Assembly: GCA_019245575.1 (NCBI GenBank) | Contig: JAFARE010000039.1 | Location: 1-40,804 of the forward strand | Length of the DNA stretch: 40,804 nucleotides | DNA from: Candidatus Dormiibacterota bacterium | GTDB lineage: Bacteria > Chloroflexota > Dormibacteria > Aeolococcales > Aeolococcaceae | Direction of reading: 5' to 3' | Part shown: positions 23,836 through 32,169 of the stretch, piece by piece | Layout of the letters: the number at the start of each line of letters is the position of its first letter | How positions within the stretch are numbered: position 1 is the first letter of the stretch | Position numbers and translations under genes: made by a program | Notes under the pieces: model-generated | What the model was told of the DNA's origin: nothing | Databases searched by the model: none | The model's input: only the letters and a program-made list of their open reading frames with translations

Positions 23836-24248
23836 CGTCAGTCGCCTGGATTCTCCTGGGCAGCAACGTTGGGCATCGAGGCCGCGCGCTCGCGTGCCTG
23901 CGCGACGCACTGCAGCGCGATGGGGTCGTGGTGCAGGCCGCATCGTCAGAGATCCTCACCCGGCCGGTGGGGGTGACCGCGCAGCAGGACTTCCACAACC
24001 AGGTCGTGCGCGTGCGCGCCCCCGAGCCCTGGCCTGCGGAGAGGTGGCTCGCGCACTGCAAGGCCGCCGAGCGTCACTGCGGGCGCCGCGAGACGTATCG
24101 CTGGGGGCCGCGCGCGGCCGACGCGGACATCCTGCTGCTGGGTGAGCACGGCGAGGTTCGCGTCGACACGCCGGAGCTCAGCGTGCCGCACCCGCAACTG
24201 GACGCGCGCCCGTTTGTGCAGCGGCTGCTTCGCGAGCTCGGGGGTTAG
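23832..24248 (+). CDS. folK: 2-amino-4-hydroxy-6-hydroxymethyldihydropteridine diphosphokinase
   Basis: Encodes 138 residues, short for HPPK (usually ~155-165). It activates the pterin with ATP for folP. GSNVGHRGRAL is the N-terminal loop, VGVTAQQDFHNQVVRVRA the substrate segment, RRETYRWGPRAADADILLLG the ATP/Mg motif, and SVPHPQLDARPFVQRLL the C-terminal signature. It overlaps folP by 4 bp, and its last four bases overlap the 3' end of a convergent gene. No folB or folE is adjacent, unlike in many actinobacteria. Confidence 0.92.
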   Translation: MTSVAWILLGSNVGHRGRALACLRDALQRDGVVVQAASSEILTRPVGVTAQQDFHNQVVRVRAPEPWPAERWLAHCKAAERHCGRRETYRWGPRAADADILLLGEHGEVRVDTPELSVPHPQLDARPFVQRLLRELGG

Positions 24249-24901
24249 ATCGGAAGCCTGTCGGCCAGCTGCGGCACCAGGCGCAGCGCGCTGTCGATCT
24301 GGCGGGCGATGACGGAGAGATCCGGCTGCTTCTCGAAGTCGAGGAACCACGAGTGCTCGGCGGTGAACTTCTCCACCAGCGTGGTGCTGCCCAACACGGC
24401 GATGCCCACGTGCACGCTGGGCCGGTCCTCGTCGCTGAAGGCCTTGCCCACCAGCGTCTGTGCGGTGTCGATCCAGCTGGAGACCTCGTCGAGCTCGTGC
24501 AGCTCGTAGCCGCCGTCCCCGAGGACGAACTCGGCCTCCACGTCGACGAAGGGCTGGGGGGTGAGCTGCTGATGCGGGCAGTCCTGCGCCTCCTCGTCGT
24601 CGTGGTACAGCTCGCAGTCCGCCCCGGCGCCGTAGGCCGACACGAACGTGAGCAGCGCGTCCCACACGAAGCTGAGGTGCACGTGGTACCGCGACGGCGG
24701 GTCTCCGGCGAGGCGGATCGTGCACTCGAAGCGGCGTTCGCCGATTCCCGGCTCGACGTGGTGGCGGACGTCCTCGATGGTCAGCCCGGCGCCGTCGATC
24801 GCCTCGAGCAGGTCGGAGGCGAACTCCTCGTAGGAGGGGAACGACGGGTGCTCCGACGCCGGTTCCGGGCCGGGCTGCCCCGGGCGCGAGGGGACGGCCA
24901 T
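24245..24901 (-). CDS. Hypothetical acidic protein, 218 aa
   Basis: Not recognised. ATG at 24901 is preferred because GGGAGAG lies 6 bases upstream; the open frame extends to 25042 but that part is a low-complexity Trp/Arg/Ser translation with no coding character. The protein is acidic with two cysteines (GADCELYHDDEEAQDCPHQ). Predicted beta strands (RFECTIRLAG, RYHVHLSFVWDALLTFVSAY, YELHELDEVSSWIDTAQ, VHVGIAVLGSTTLVEKF) and a helical C-terminus. No membrane segment, no signal peptide. It ends in a 4-bp tail-to-tail overlap with folK. Confidence 0.7.
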   Translation of the reverse strand: MAVPSRPGQPGPEPASEHPSFPSYEEFASDLLEAIDGAGLTIEDVRHHVEPGIGERRFECTIRLAGDPPSRYHVHLSFVWDALLTFVSAYGAGADCELYHDDEEAQDCPHQQLTPQPFVDVEAEFVLGDGGYELHELDEVSSWIDTAQTLVGKAFSDEDRPSVHVGIAVLGSTTLVEKFTAEHSWFLDFEKQPDLSVIARQIDSALRLVPQLADRLPI

Positions 24902-24935
24902 GCCTAGCTCTCCCGCCGCGCGCGCCGCGGCAGGG

Positions 24936-25187
24936 TCATCCGCGCAGCGCCCGCCAGAGCCGAACCGCGCCGCTGAGGACGTTGACCACCACCACAACGC
25001 CGAACACCAGCGCGATCGCCACCACGAGCGGCGCCTCGACACCCGGCGTCGAGTACGTGTAGACGGCCAGGATCGCCGCCACGAACAGCGCCACCGCGAT
25101 CACGGCGAGGAAGGCGACCGTGAGCGACGCGACAGGGTCGCCCGCGCCGCCGGCCGTGGCCGGCTCCGGCTCTCGCCGCCGCAGCAT
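24936..25187 (-). CDS. Small two-helix membrane protein
   Basis: 83 residues from ATG 25187 (a GTG at 25202 or one at 25247, inside the phosphorylase stop, are alternatives; none has a convincing ribosome site). Two hydrophobic helices dominate: VASLTVAFLAVIAVALFVAAILAV and PLVVAIALVFGVVVVVNVLSGAV, joined by a short polar loop and followed by a basic RLWRALRG tail. No known motif. Located 45 bp after the nucleoside phosphorylase stop on the same strand and 34 bp before the next gene, so it is likely a member of the leftward response-regulator transcript. Confidence 0.6.
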   Translation of the reverse strand: MLRRREPEPATAGGAGDPVASLTVAFLAVIAVALFVAAILAVYTYSTPGVEAPLVVAIALVFGVVVVVNVLSGAVRLWRALRG

Positions 25188-25231
25188 CGGGGGGGTCGGC
25201 ACGAGCGTCAGTCTACGTCCGCCGGGAGGCC

Positions 25232-26002
25232 TCAGCAGAGCGCGCACGCCAGCGCAGCGTCGGCGAGGCGGCGCAGCGACTCCTGCACCGCCGGGTCGAA
25301 GAAGCGCGGCGTCCAGCGCTCCTCGCCGAGCGTGTCACTGACGACCAACCCGGCCGCCACCTCCACACCGCGCTGCTCTGCGACGGTGAACAGTGCGGCG
25401 CATTCCATCTCCACTGTGAGCACGCCCTCGCGCTGGTAGTGGCGGGCCTCGGCGACGGTCTCGCGATAGGGGGCATCGATCGTCCATGTCTCCCCGAGCC
25501 GTGGGCTCATGCCGCGCTCCTGAAGCCCCTCCAGCAGCGACTCGCTGAGGCGCTGCGACGGACGCGCCGTCCGCGCGGGCTCCACGTAGTGGTGCGACAC
25601 GCCCTCGTCACGGATCGCGCCGCTGCACACGATCACGTCGCCCGGCCCCGCCGCCGGTTGCAACCCGCCGGCGATGCCCAGGCTGAAGAACCGGCGCACC
25701 CCCCACGCAACCAGGTGCTCGAGCACCAGCGCAGCCACCGGCGCCCCCACGCCGAACCCGCTCGCCACCGCGGCCCGGGCGCCCTCGCGCTGCACGATGT
25801 GCACGGGCGCGAACAGGCGCACATCCGGCGGCCTGCGCTCGCCGATCAGATGTGCCGCGGGCTCGGGTTGGTAGAAGAGCAGCGCCGCATCAGGCGGCGG
25901 GAGGTCGGGCAGCGACCCGCTCTCGCGCAGATACGCGATGAAGTCCTGCGCCGAGAACAGCGCGTCGTGTGCGTGTTTTCCCGCAAAGTTGGGAACGGTC
26001 AA
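25232..26002 (-). CDS. Nucleoside phosphorylase (PNP/UDP family)
   Basis: Encodes 256 residues. Features of the purine-nucleoside/uridine phosphorylase fold are VASGFGVGAPVAALVLEHL (phosphate loop), RRFFSLGIAGGLQP, GDVIVCSGAIRDEGVSHHY and VLTVEMECAALFTVAEQRGVEVAAGLVVSDTLGEERW, where the MEC-A motif contacts the ribose. It splits nucleosides with phosphate into base and ribose-1-phosphate; the base preference (uridine is suggested by EMECAALF) is not certain. The likely start is TTG at 26002, four bases after the response-regulator stop at 26007-26009, with no good ribosome site, so it depends on coupled translation. Confidence 0.87.
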   Translation of the reverse strand: MTVPNFAGKHAHDALFSAQDFIAYLRESGSLPDLPPPDAALLFYQPEPAAHLIGERRPPDVRLFAPVHIVQREGARAAVASGFGVGAPVAALVLEHLVAWGVRRFFSLGIAGGLQPAAGPGDVIVCSGAIRDEGVSHHYVEPARTARPSQRLSESLLEGLQERGMSPRLGETWTIDAPYRETVAEARHYQREGVLTVEMECAALFTVAEQRGVEVAAGLVVSDTLGEERWTPRFFDPAVQESLRRLADAALACALC

Positions 26003-26006
26003 GCAG

Positions 26007-26720
26007 CTACGGCTTGATGGCCGCGAACCGGTACCCGATGCCGGGCACCGCCAGGATGTAGCGCGGCTGCGCGGGATCCGGTTCGATCTTCCGGCGCAGG
26101 TTGCGGACGTGCACGTCGATGACGCGCGTCTCGATCGGGTGTTCGTAGCCCCACACCGAGCTGAGGATCCGTTCGCGCGACAGCACCTTGCCCGCGTTGG
26201 TCGCCAGGTATGCGAGCAGGTCGAACTCCGTGTGGGTGAGGATCACGTCGCGGTCCTCGCGCAGCACGCGCCGCTCCGCCGTGTCGATGACGAGGTCTCG
26301 GAACACCAGGCGCCCGTCCTCGGGCCGGGCCTCGCCGCGCGTCTCCTTGGCCTTGCGGAGGTGCGCAGCGATGCGCGCCAGCAGCTCGCGGGGGCGGAAC
26401 GGCTTGTTGATGTAGTCGTCCGCGCCGATCTCCAGGCCGAGGACGACGTCGATCTCCTCGTTCTTGGCGCTGAGGATGACGACCGGCATGCGGTGCCCGG
26501 CGCGACGGATCTCACGGCAGACGTCGAAGCCGGAGAGGTCGGGCAGCATGAGGTCGAGCAGGATGATGTCGGGGTGGAAGTTGTCGATGCGTTCGAGCAC
26601 GTCAGTGCCGCGCTCGGCCTCCTGCACCGCATACCCCTCCGTTTCGCAGGTGAGCCGTACCGCCTTCCGAATGAGTGCATCGTCATCAACGACGAGCACG
26701 CGTACCTGCTGACCATCCAC
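26007..26720 (-). CDS. OmpR/PhoB-type response regulator
   Basis: 237 residues from the GTG at 26720, the usual length; an upstream extension to 26855 is open but lies in the promoter region. Receiver domain: acidic triad VVDDD (12-14), phospho-acceptor Asp56 in IILLDLMLPDLSG, switch Ser/Thr in VVILSAKNEE, Lys106 in DDYINKPFRP. Then a winged helix (HTEFDLLAYLATNAGKVLSRERIL...VDVHVRNLRRKIEPDPAQPRYILAVPGIGYRF). It regulates genes by binding DNA as a phosphorylated dimer. No histidine kinase gene is adjacent, so the kinase must be elsewhere or cross-talk occurs. Divergent from the DUF4388 gene. Confidence 0.93.
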   Translation of the reverse strand: MDGQQVRVLVVDDDALIRKAVRLTCETEGYAVQEAERGTDVLERIDNFHPDIILLDLMLPDLSGFDVCREIRRAGHRMPVVILSAKNEEIDVVLGLEIGADDYINKPFRPRELLARIAAHLRKAKETRGEARPEDGRLVFRDLVIDTAERRVLREDRDVILTHTEFDLLAYLATNAGKVLSRERILSSVWGYEHPIETRVIDVHVRNLRRKIEPDPAQPRYILAVPGIGYRFAAIKP

Positions 26721-26734
26721 TGTGCGTCGGGCAG

Positions 26735-26740
26735 ATTGTA
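26735..26740 (-). promoter_or_regulatory. -10 TACAAT for the response-regulator gene
   Basis: TACAAT on the minus strand (five of six bases of TATAAT) sits 14 bases before the GTG at 26720, implying a leader of about 7 nt. No good -35 is seen; a GGGG...CCCC dyad lies just upstream. Confidence 0.35.
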
Positions 26741-26767
26741 GGGGCTGGGTCCCCGCTGGGATGGGGT

Positions 26768-26776
26768 TGCTACTAT
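26768..26776 (+). promoter_or_regulatory. Extended -10 promoter TTGCTACTAT for the DUF4388 gene
   Basis: TGC immediately precedes TACTAT, an extended -10 arrangement (TGN-hexamer) that can work with a weak -35. It resembles the extended -10 elements of rpmH and dnaA in this window (TTGCTATACT and TTGCTACACT). A start near 26783 gives a leader of about 60 nt. Confidence 0.4.
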
Positions 26777-26845
26777 ACGAGCCGATCGCTTCGAACTCGG
26801 GCCGGTCGTGGGCGCCGGACGTTCCAACAAGGGCTGAGCGAAAAG

Positions 26846-28090
26846 GTGCAGACACAGGGAACTCTTCGCGACGGCGGGCTGTCGACGCTGCTCCAGACGA
26901 TGCAGTCGGAGCGGGCCACGGGGACCCTGGCCATCGAGAACGGTGACCAGAGCGCGTCCCTGTACTTCCTGTTCGGCCACCTGTTCCACGCCAGCGGACC
27001 CAGCGGCCAGGGCGAGGACGTCGTGATCGGCGCCCTGGGCTGGGAGGATGGCAGCTACCAGTTCGACCCCCGGGCCAAGCTGCCCGCCGAGGAGACGATC
27101 AAGTCGTCGCCCGCCGAGCTGCTCAGCGCAGCCGAGTCGCGCCAGCAGCAGGTGACGGCCGAGGCCTCCGGCCATCCCTGGATGACCAGCGAGAACGGCG
27201 CGCCCGCGGAGGTCGCCACCCGCACCGCCGAGCCCGGCCTCGAATCGGGGCTCGCCTCCTGGGCCGCGTCGCCGGAAGACGTGGTCGCGCCGCCGGGCGA
27301 GCCGGTGGCATACGTTCCGGCGGTGCCCGTCGCCCCCGAGCCGGAGCCGGAGCTGGCTCCCGCCCCGCCGGCACCCGCGCCGGCACCGGTCCCGGCACCG
27401 ACCTTCGAGCCCGCGATATCCTCCGCACGCCGCGCCACTGTGCTGGGCGCGCAGCAGGAGGCGCCGGACAACGTGGTGTATCCCCTGCCTTCGGGCCGGC
27501 CCCACTACGAGGGGCTGAAGAGCGCGTTCGTCGATTTCCCGCGGCTGCTCCGCACCCTGCGCGCCGACCGCCACACGGGCTACATCCGCCTGGCAGGGTC
27601 GGCGTACTCGGGGATCATCCTGCTCAACGAGGGCCAGGTCCTCGAGGCCGTGTGCAGCGACGGCGCCGTCACCAAGGGCGAGGCCGCATTCCTGCAGTTC
27701 CGCCGCCACATGGACGGCGGCGACGGCATGCTCGACGTCATCGAGCTGGACGGTGACATCGTGCTCGCGGTGGGCCGGCTCTTCACCGCGCCGCCCCTGT
27801 ACACCGGCCTGCTCGGGCGCTTCGTCAACCTCGACGCGCTCCTCGAATATCTCAGCGAGGAGAAGGTGGACGGAGCGGTTGTGGTGAGCGGGTCCGCGGA
27901 GCTGGGCGTGATCCTGCTAGGGCAGGGCAAGATCCTGGGCGCCTACACCGAGTCGAAGCGCGACCTGGACTCCGGCACCGCCGTCGTCGCGAAGCTGGCC
28001 ACGGACCGGGCCGCGCGCATCGAGGTCAAGAGCGGCTCCGGAAGCCTCGTCCCCATCGACGTCGACGGCGCGCTCAACAAGCCCTACTGA
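26846..28090 (+). CDS. DUF4388 repeat protein with Pro/Ala-rich linker
   Basis: 414 residues from GTG 26846. The N-terminal ~90 residues (GTLRDGGLSTLLQTMQSERATGTLAIENG... YFLFGHLFHASG... GALGWEDGSYQFDP) match the DUF4388/PatA N-terminal fold. A linker of ~100 residues, rich in Pro, Ala and Glu, follows. From residue ~210 two more such modules appear (FPRLLRTLRADRHTGYIRLAG...GIILLNEGQVLEAVC and LLEYLSEEKVDGAVVVSG...VILLGQGKILGAYT). DUF4388 proteins occur in bacterial signalling; this one has no catalytic or membrane part, so it may be a scaffold. It is divergent from the response-regulator gene and followed by a lipoprotein gene 16 bp on. Confidence 0.82.
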   Translation: MQTQGTLRDGGLSTLLQTMQSERATGTLAIENGDQSASLYFLFGHLFHASGPSGQGEDVVIGALGWEDGSYQFDPRAKLPAEETIKSSPAELLSAAESRQQQVTAEASGHPWMTSENGAPAEVATRTAEPGLESGLASWAASPEDVVAPPGEPVAYVPAVPVAPEPEPELAPAPPAPAPAPVPAPTFEPAISSARRATVLGAQQEAPDNVVYPLPSGRPHYEGLKSAFVDFPRLLRTLRADRHTGYIRLAGSAYSGIILLNEGQVLEAVCSDGAVTKGEAAFLQFRRHMDGGDGMLDVIELDGDIVLAVGRLFTAPPLYTGLLGRFVNLDALLEYLSEEKVDGAVVVSGSAELGVILLGQGKILGAYTESKRDLDSGTAVVAKLATDRAARIEVKSGSGSLVPIDVDGALNKPY

Positions 28091-28106
28091 GCCGGGCGCC
28101 CGGGCG

Positions 28107-29858
28107 GTGGGCCGCCGCGGCGTGCGCCGCCTGGCACGGGTTCTCGTCCTCCTTCCCCTGACGGCGGCCCTGAGCGGCTGCTTCGCCAGCCCGCCCCAGA
28201 TCATCGCGCTCGACCCCAACCGCGGCTCCGTCGGCGTCCCCGGCGATGCCCCCATCGTGGTGCAGTTCGACCGGCCGGTGGTGCGGTCGTCCGTGGTCGG
28301 CCGCTTCGGGGTCAGCCCACCCATCAGCGGATGCGACCTGACCGCCGCCTTCAGCGCCAAGCCCGGCGCTCCCTGCCGGGTGGTGTGGCAGAGCGGCGAC
28401 ACCGGGTTCACCCTGCTGCACCCGGGCGCCGAGCTGGCCTCCAGCACGCCGTACTCGTTCCTGCTGCAGGGCGGCTTCTCGGATCCGGAGGGCGCCGTCA
28501 ACTCGGTGGACCATCGCTGGGACATCACCACGGCCTCGCCGCCGCAGGTGGTGGCGATGACGCCGCCTCAGGGATCGACCGGCGTTCCCCTCGACCTGCC
28601 CCTGGTGGTGGCGTTCACCTCTGCGATGGCGCCCGCCGCGACCCGGTCCGCCATCACCATCAGCCCGGCAATCCCGGGCACTCGGGTGGTGCCCAACCCG
28701 CGCGACCACGGCCGCTTCGTCGTGCTTCCGGGGCGGCCGCTCCAGCCCGGGGTGGCCTACCGGCTCACGGTTGGCACGGCGGCAACCGACGAGCACGGCC
28801 AGGCGCTCGCGGCGCCGGTCAGCAGCTCCTTCACCGCCGGCACCATGAGCCCGGTGCCGCACGCGGTCGTGCTGGCCGGGGGCACTGGTCCGGCGTCGGA
28901 GGTCGACCTCGCCGCGCTGACCACCGCCGCGCAGGGCGACCCGGTGGCGGATGAGACGGAGCTGACCGCGCCGCTGTGCCCGGACGCGTCAGGTTGCGGC
29001 GCGGTGCCGCACGGCGCGCCGGTCTACGGATACCTCAGCGCGACGCTCTCTCCCAACGCCGCCTGGCTGGCGGCGGTGGAGGTGGACCGCACCAATGCGG
29101 CGGGCGGCACCGCCATCGCCGTGATCAACGCGGCCACGCGGGCGGTGGTGCACGTCTTTCCCGACGCATCGATGCCCTCGTGGTCGCCCGACAGCACGAC
29201 GCTGGCCTTCGCGTCCGGGGCGGCGACGATGCTGTACCAGGTGCCGACCGCGACGCTGACGCAGCTGCCGCCGGGCAACCCGCTCCTCGCACCGCCGGTG
29301 TGGGAGCCCCGAGGTGAGCTCATCGTGCTGGCCTCGGGCTCGCCGGCGGGAGTGCAGACCGTGGAGCTCGCTGACGCGCTCGTGAGCGCGCGCTACCCGG
29401 TGCCCGGACTGACCGGCGCCAGCTCGGACCCGGCCGTCTCGCCGGACGGGACGCAGCTCGCGGTGCTGCGCCAGGGGGCGCTGGGCAGCGGGGCGTGGCT
29501 CATGGGCATCGCCGGGAACGGCAGCGCGCAGCCACGGCTCCTCGCCGCCGACGCGACCCCGCTGGGCTGGACCGATCCGGGCACGCTGCTCGCCGTGTCG
29601 GGCGCGGGGAGTGAAGCTCCCGCCCTGGTGCAGGTGAGCGTCAGCGGCGGCGCTGAGCAGCGCGTCTCACCGGCGCCCGCAGCCGGTGCGATCTCATCCG
29701 TGTCACTCTCGTCGTCCGGCCGCCAGTTCGGCTTCATCGCCGTCGACGGCGCGGGCGTGCCCCAGGCGCTGGTGGAGAGCGTGCAGGGCGGCAGCCCTGT
29801 GGCGGTCACGTCCTTTCCGCCTGGCGGGCTGTCCGCCATGGCTGTCAGCCTGAGCTGA
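28107..29858 (+). CDS. Lipoprotein with Ig-like and beta-propeller repeats
   Basis: Encodes 583 residues, GTG start. Signal peptide RRLARVLVLLPLTAALSGC with lipobox LSGC (Cys25), so it is lipid-anchored outside the membrane. Two Big_5-like Ig domains (PPQIIALDPNRGSVGVPGDA... and SPPQVVAMTPPQGSTGVPLD, residues ~28-245) are followed by a TolB/WD40-like propeller (LSPNAAWLAAVEV, MPSWSPDSTTLAFASG, AVSPDGTQLAVLRQG; residues ~290-580). Function unknown; such proteins are often surface binding or sensor proteins. The stop overlaps the ATG of the following glycosyltransferase by one base (TGATG). Confidence 0.83.
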   Translation: MGRRGVRRLARVLVLLPLTAALSGCFASPPQIIALDPNRGSVGVPGDAPIVVQFDRPVVRSSVVGRFGVSPPISGCDLTAAFSAKPGAPCRVVWQSGDTGFTLLHPGAELASSTPYSFLLQGGFSDPEGAVNSVDHRWDITTASPPQVVAMTPPQGSTGVPLDLPLVVAFTSAMAPAATRSAITISPAIPGTRVVPNPRDHGRFVVLPGRPLQPGVAYRLTVGTAATDEHGQALAAPVSSSFTAGTMSPVPHAVVLAGGTGPASEVDLAALTTAAQGDPVADETELTAPLCPDASGCGAVPHGAPVYGYLSATLSPNAAWLAAVEVDRTNAAGGTAIAVINAATRAVVHVFPDASMPSWSPDSTTLAFASGAATMLYQVPTATLTQLPPGNPLLAPPVWEPRGELIVLASGSPAGVQTVELADALVSARYPVPGLTGASSDPAVSPDGTQLAVLRQGALGSGAWLMGIAGNGSAQPRLLAADATPLGWTDPGTLLAVSGAGSEAPALVQVSVSGGAEQRVSPAPAAGAISSVSLSSSGRQFGFIAVDGAGVPQALVESVQGGSPVAVTSFPPGGLSAMAVSLS

Positions 29859-31024
29859 TGCGCCTGCTGTTCCTCATCGCCGACACGGGCGGCGGCCACC
29901 GCGCCAGCGCCAACGCGGTGGCCGGCCAGCTGAATCGCGACTTCCCGGGCACATACGAGATCAGAATCGTCGATCCCTTCGCGGAGGGCTCACCGCGCGC
30001 CATCGGCGGCACGGCCGACCTGTACGGCCCAATCACCAGGCACGTGCGCTGGGGATGGGGCGCCTTGTATCACGCGACCAACTCGCGCGCTGCCGTCGCC
30101 GCGCTCAACGCGACACTGCTTCGCTTCGTCCGGCCCGGCATCGTCCGTGAGCTCACAGAGTCGACACCCGACGCGGTGGTGTCCTTCCACCCGTTGCTCA
30201 ACCATCCGATGGCCAGGGCACGCCGCCGCGGGCGGCCGGATGTGCCCATGGTCACGGTGATCACCGACCTGGTCGACGTCCATGCGGCCTGGGCGTGCAA
30301 GGACGTTGACGCCGTCGTGGTCCCGTCGCCGGGCGCGCTGGACCGGTGCCTGCGGGCGGGCATTCCCGCCGCGCGCTGTCACGACATCGGTTTGCCGGTG
30401 GACGTGAGCTTCACGCAACCGCCGCCGAGCCGCGCTGAGCGCACCGCGCTGCGCATGCGCCTGGGGCTGGCGCCCGACTCGTTCGTGCTGCTGATCTGCG
30501 GCGGCGCCGACGGCTCCGGTGGCATCGCGCGGCGCGCCCGGGCTGTGGCCGCCGCCGGCCTCGACATGGAGCTCGCCGTCGTGTGCGGCCGGAATGAGCG
30601 GGCGCTGCGCGCGCTCGAAGGTCTGCACGACGTGCACGGCCGCCGCGTCACCGTCCATGGGTTTGTGTCAAACATGGCCGATTGGCTGCGCGCCAGCGAT
30701 GTGGTTGCCACCAAGGCGGGGCCGGGCACCATCGCCGAGGCGCTGTGCTGCGGCATCCCCCTCCTCCTCACCTCGCACCTGCCCGGCCAGGAGCGCGGCA
30801 ATGTCGAGTGGGTGACGGACATCGGCGCGGGCCGGTACGTGCCCGGCGTCCGGCGGCTGCTCGACGCCGCCGCCGAGCTGGCGCTGCCGGGCTCGCCGCG
30901 GCTGGCAGCAATGCGCGAGGCGGTGCGCGGCGCCGCCCGGCCGGACGCGACCCGGCGCATCGCGGCGCTCGTCGACTCCATCGCGCGCCGCGGTGCCGGC
31001 CCTGCTGCGGAGGTCCCCGCGTGA
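29858..31024 (+). CDS. Glycosyltransferase of the MGD/UgtP (GT28) type
   Basis: Encodes 388 residues. The N-terminal MGDG-synthase signature is clear (LFLIADTGGGHRASANAVAGQL), then AVVSFHPLLNHPMA, VTVITDLVDVHAAWACKDVDA and, in the C-terminal nucleotide-sugar domain, VLLICGGADGSGG, VHGFVSNMADWLRASDVVATKAGPGTIAEALCCGIPLLL. This family adds glucose or galactose from UDP-sugar to diacylglycerol at the inner leaflet, producing glycolipids or lipoteichoic-acid anchors. The residue pattern suits a lipid or polyprenyl acceptor. It overlaps the lipoprotein gene by 1 bp and recF by 4 bp (GTGA). Confidence 0.88.
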   Translation: MRLLFLIADTGGGHRASANAVAGQLNRDFPGTYEIRIVDPFAEGSPRAIGGTADLYGPITRHVRWGWGALYHATNSRAAVAALNATLLRFVRPGIVRELTESTPDAVVSFHPLLNHPMARARRRGRPDVPMVTVITDLVDVHAAWACKDVDAVVVPSPGALDRCLRAGIPAARCHDIGLPVDVSFTQPPPSRAERTALRMRLGLAPDSFVLLICGGADGSGGIARRARAVAAAGLDMELAVVCGRNERALRALEGLHDVHGRRVTVHGFVSNMADWLRASDVVATKAGPGTIAEALCCGIPLLLTSHLPGQERGNVEWVTDIGAGRYVPGVRRLLDAAAELALPGSPRLAAMREAVRGAARPDATRRIAALVDSIARRGAGPAAEVPA

Positions 31025-32169
31025 TCACCACGCTGCCGGCGTGCACCGTGGCGCGACTGCGCCTGCACAACTTTCGCAACTACCACGAGGCCACGCTGCA
31101 CCTCGAGCCTGGACTTACTGTCATCTCTGGCCGCAACGCGCAGGGCAAGACGAACCTCCTCGAGGCGGTTGCGACGCTCGCCCTCACGCGCTCACCGAGG
31201 GCCGTGACCGCGGCCGACCTGCTGCGCTGGGGCACGAACGGCGCCCAGGTGGAGGCGGACATCCTCCGCCCCGGCGGCCCCGCTGCGCTGGCGCTGCGCC
31301 TGGAGCAGCCCGCCACGGGCACGATCGCGCGCCGCACCCTGGTGGACGGCAAGCCGCGCGCCGCCCGGGCGGTGCTCGGCCTCTGTCCGGTGGTGCTCTT
31401 CTGGCCGGACGACCTCCAGCTGGTGAAGGCGGGGCCGGAGGGCCGCCGCCGCCTGCTCGACGTCCTGCTGGCCCAGCTCGACGGGCGCGCCGCCTCGCAC
31501 CTGCTCCGCTACCGGCGCGTGCTGGAGCAGCGCAACGCGCTGCTCCATCGATTGCGCGCGGACGGCGGCTCACCCGCCGCGCTGCACGGGTTCACCCGCG
31601 AGCTTGCCCACCACGGCGCGCGAGTCCTGGTGGCGCGCAACCAGCTCGCGAGCAAGCTGGCGCCGCTGGCGGCCGCGGCGATGAGCGACCTCTCCGGTGG
31701 CGACGACACCCTGAGCATTCGCTATGCCGCGTCGCACGGCGGCGACCTCGCCGACGACGATGCCGCGGAGCGCGACCTCCTGGCCGCGCTGGAGCGGCGC
31801 ACGCCGGACGAGATCGCCCGGGGGGTGACACTCGTCGGCCCGCACCGCGACGACCTCGTGCTCAGCCTGGGAGGCCGCGAGGCTCGCTACACCGCGTCAC
31901 AGGGCCAGCAGCGCAGCATCGTGCTCGCCTGCAAGATCGCCGAGATGCGCCACGTCGCCGAGGAGAAGGGCATGAGCCCCGTCGTGATGCTCGACGACGT
32001 GGTGAGCGAGCTCGACGCCCCCCGGCGCCGGCACCTGCTCAGCACGCTCGCGGCGGCGCCCGCGCAGCAGGTGCTGCTCACGTCGACGGAGCGCGTCGCG
32101 GACACCTCGGAGTTCGCCGCGGTGCACCACCTCACCGTCAGCGCCGGCACGGTGGGGGCCGGGAGATGA
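31021..32169 (+). CDS. recF: DNA replication and repair protein RecF
   Basis: Encodes 382 residues. An SMC-like ATPase that loads RecA on gapped DNA. Seen: RLRLHNFRNYHEATLHLEPG (N-terminal strand pattern), Walker A GRNAQGKTN (37-45), the ABC signature SQGQQRSIVLACKIAEM and Walker B VVMLDDVVSELD. GTG at 31021 overlaps the glycosyltransferase stop by 4 bp and the stop overlaps dciA by 4 bp. Unlike in the common dnaA-dnaN-recF order, it is oriented opposite to dnaA-dnaN and faces dnaN tail to tail. Confidence 0.95.
   Translation: MITTLPACTVARLRLHNFRNYHEATLHLEPGLTVISGRNAQGKTNLLEAVATLALTRSPRAVTAADLLRWGTNGAQVEADILRPGGPAALALRLEQPATGTIARRTLVDGKPRAARAVLGLCPVVLFWPDDLQLVKAGPEGRRRLLDVLLAQLDGRAASHLLRYRRVLEQRNALLHRLRADGGSPAALHGFTRELAHHGARVLVARNQLASKLAPLAAAAMSDLSGGDDTLSIRYAASHGGDLADDDAAERDLLAALERRTPDEIARGVTLVGPHRDDLVLSLGGREARYTASQGQQRSIVLACKIAEMRHVAEEKGMSPVVMLDDVVSELDAPRRRHLLSTLAAAPAQQVLLTSTERVADTSEFAAVHHLTVSAGTVGAGR

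Noticed and set aside
23318-24061. Minus-strand open frames opposite folP and folK
   Set aside because: Arg-rich shadow translations; folP and folK motifs are intact on the plus strand.
24902-25042. N-terminal extension of the 218-residue hypothetical protein to 25042
   Set aside because: The extra residues are Trp/Arg/Ser-rich and overlap the small membrane protein gene; a GGGAGAG-linked ATG at 24901 is better.
26721-26855. N-terminal extension of the response regulator to 26855
   Set aside because: Lies over the divergent promoters; receiver domain begins immediately after the GTG at 26720.
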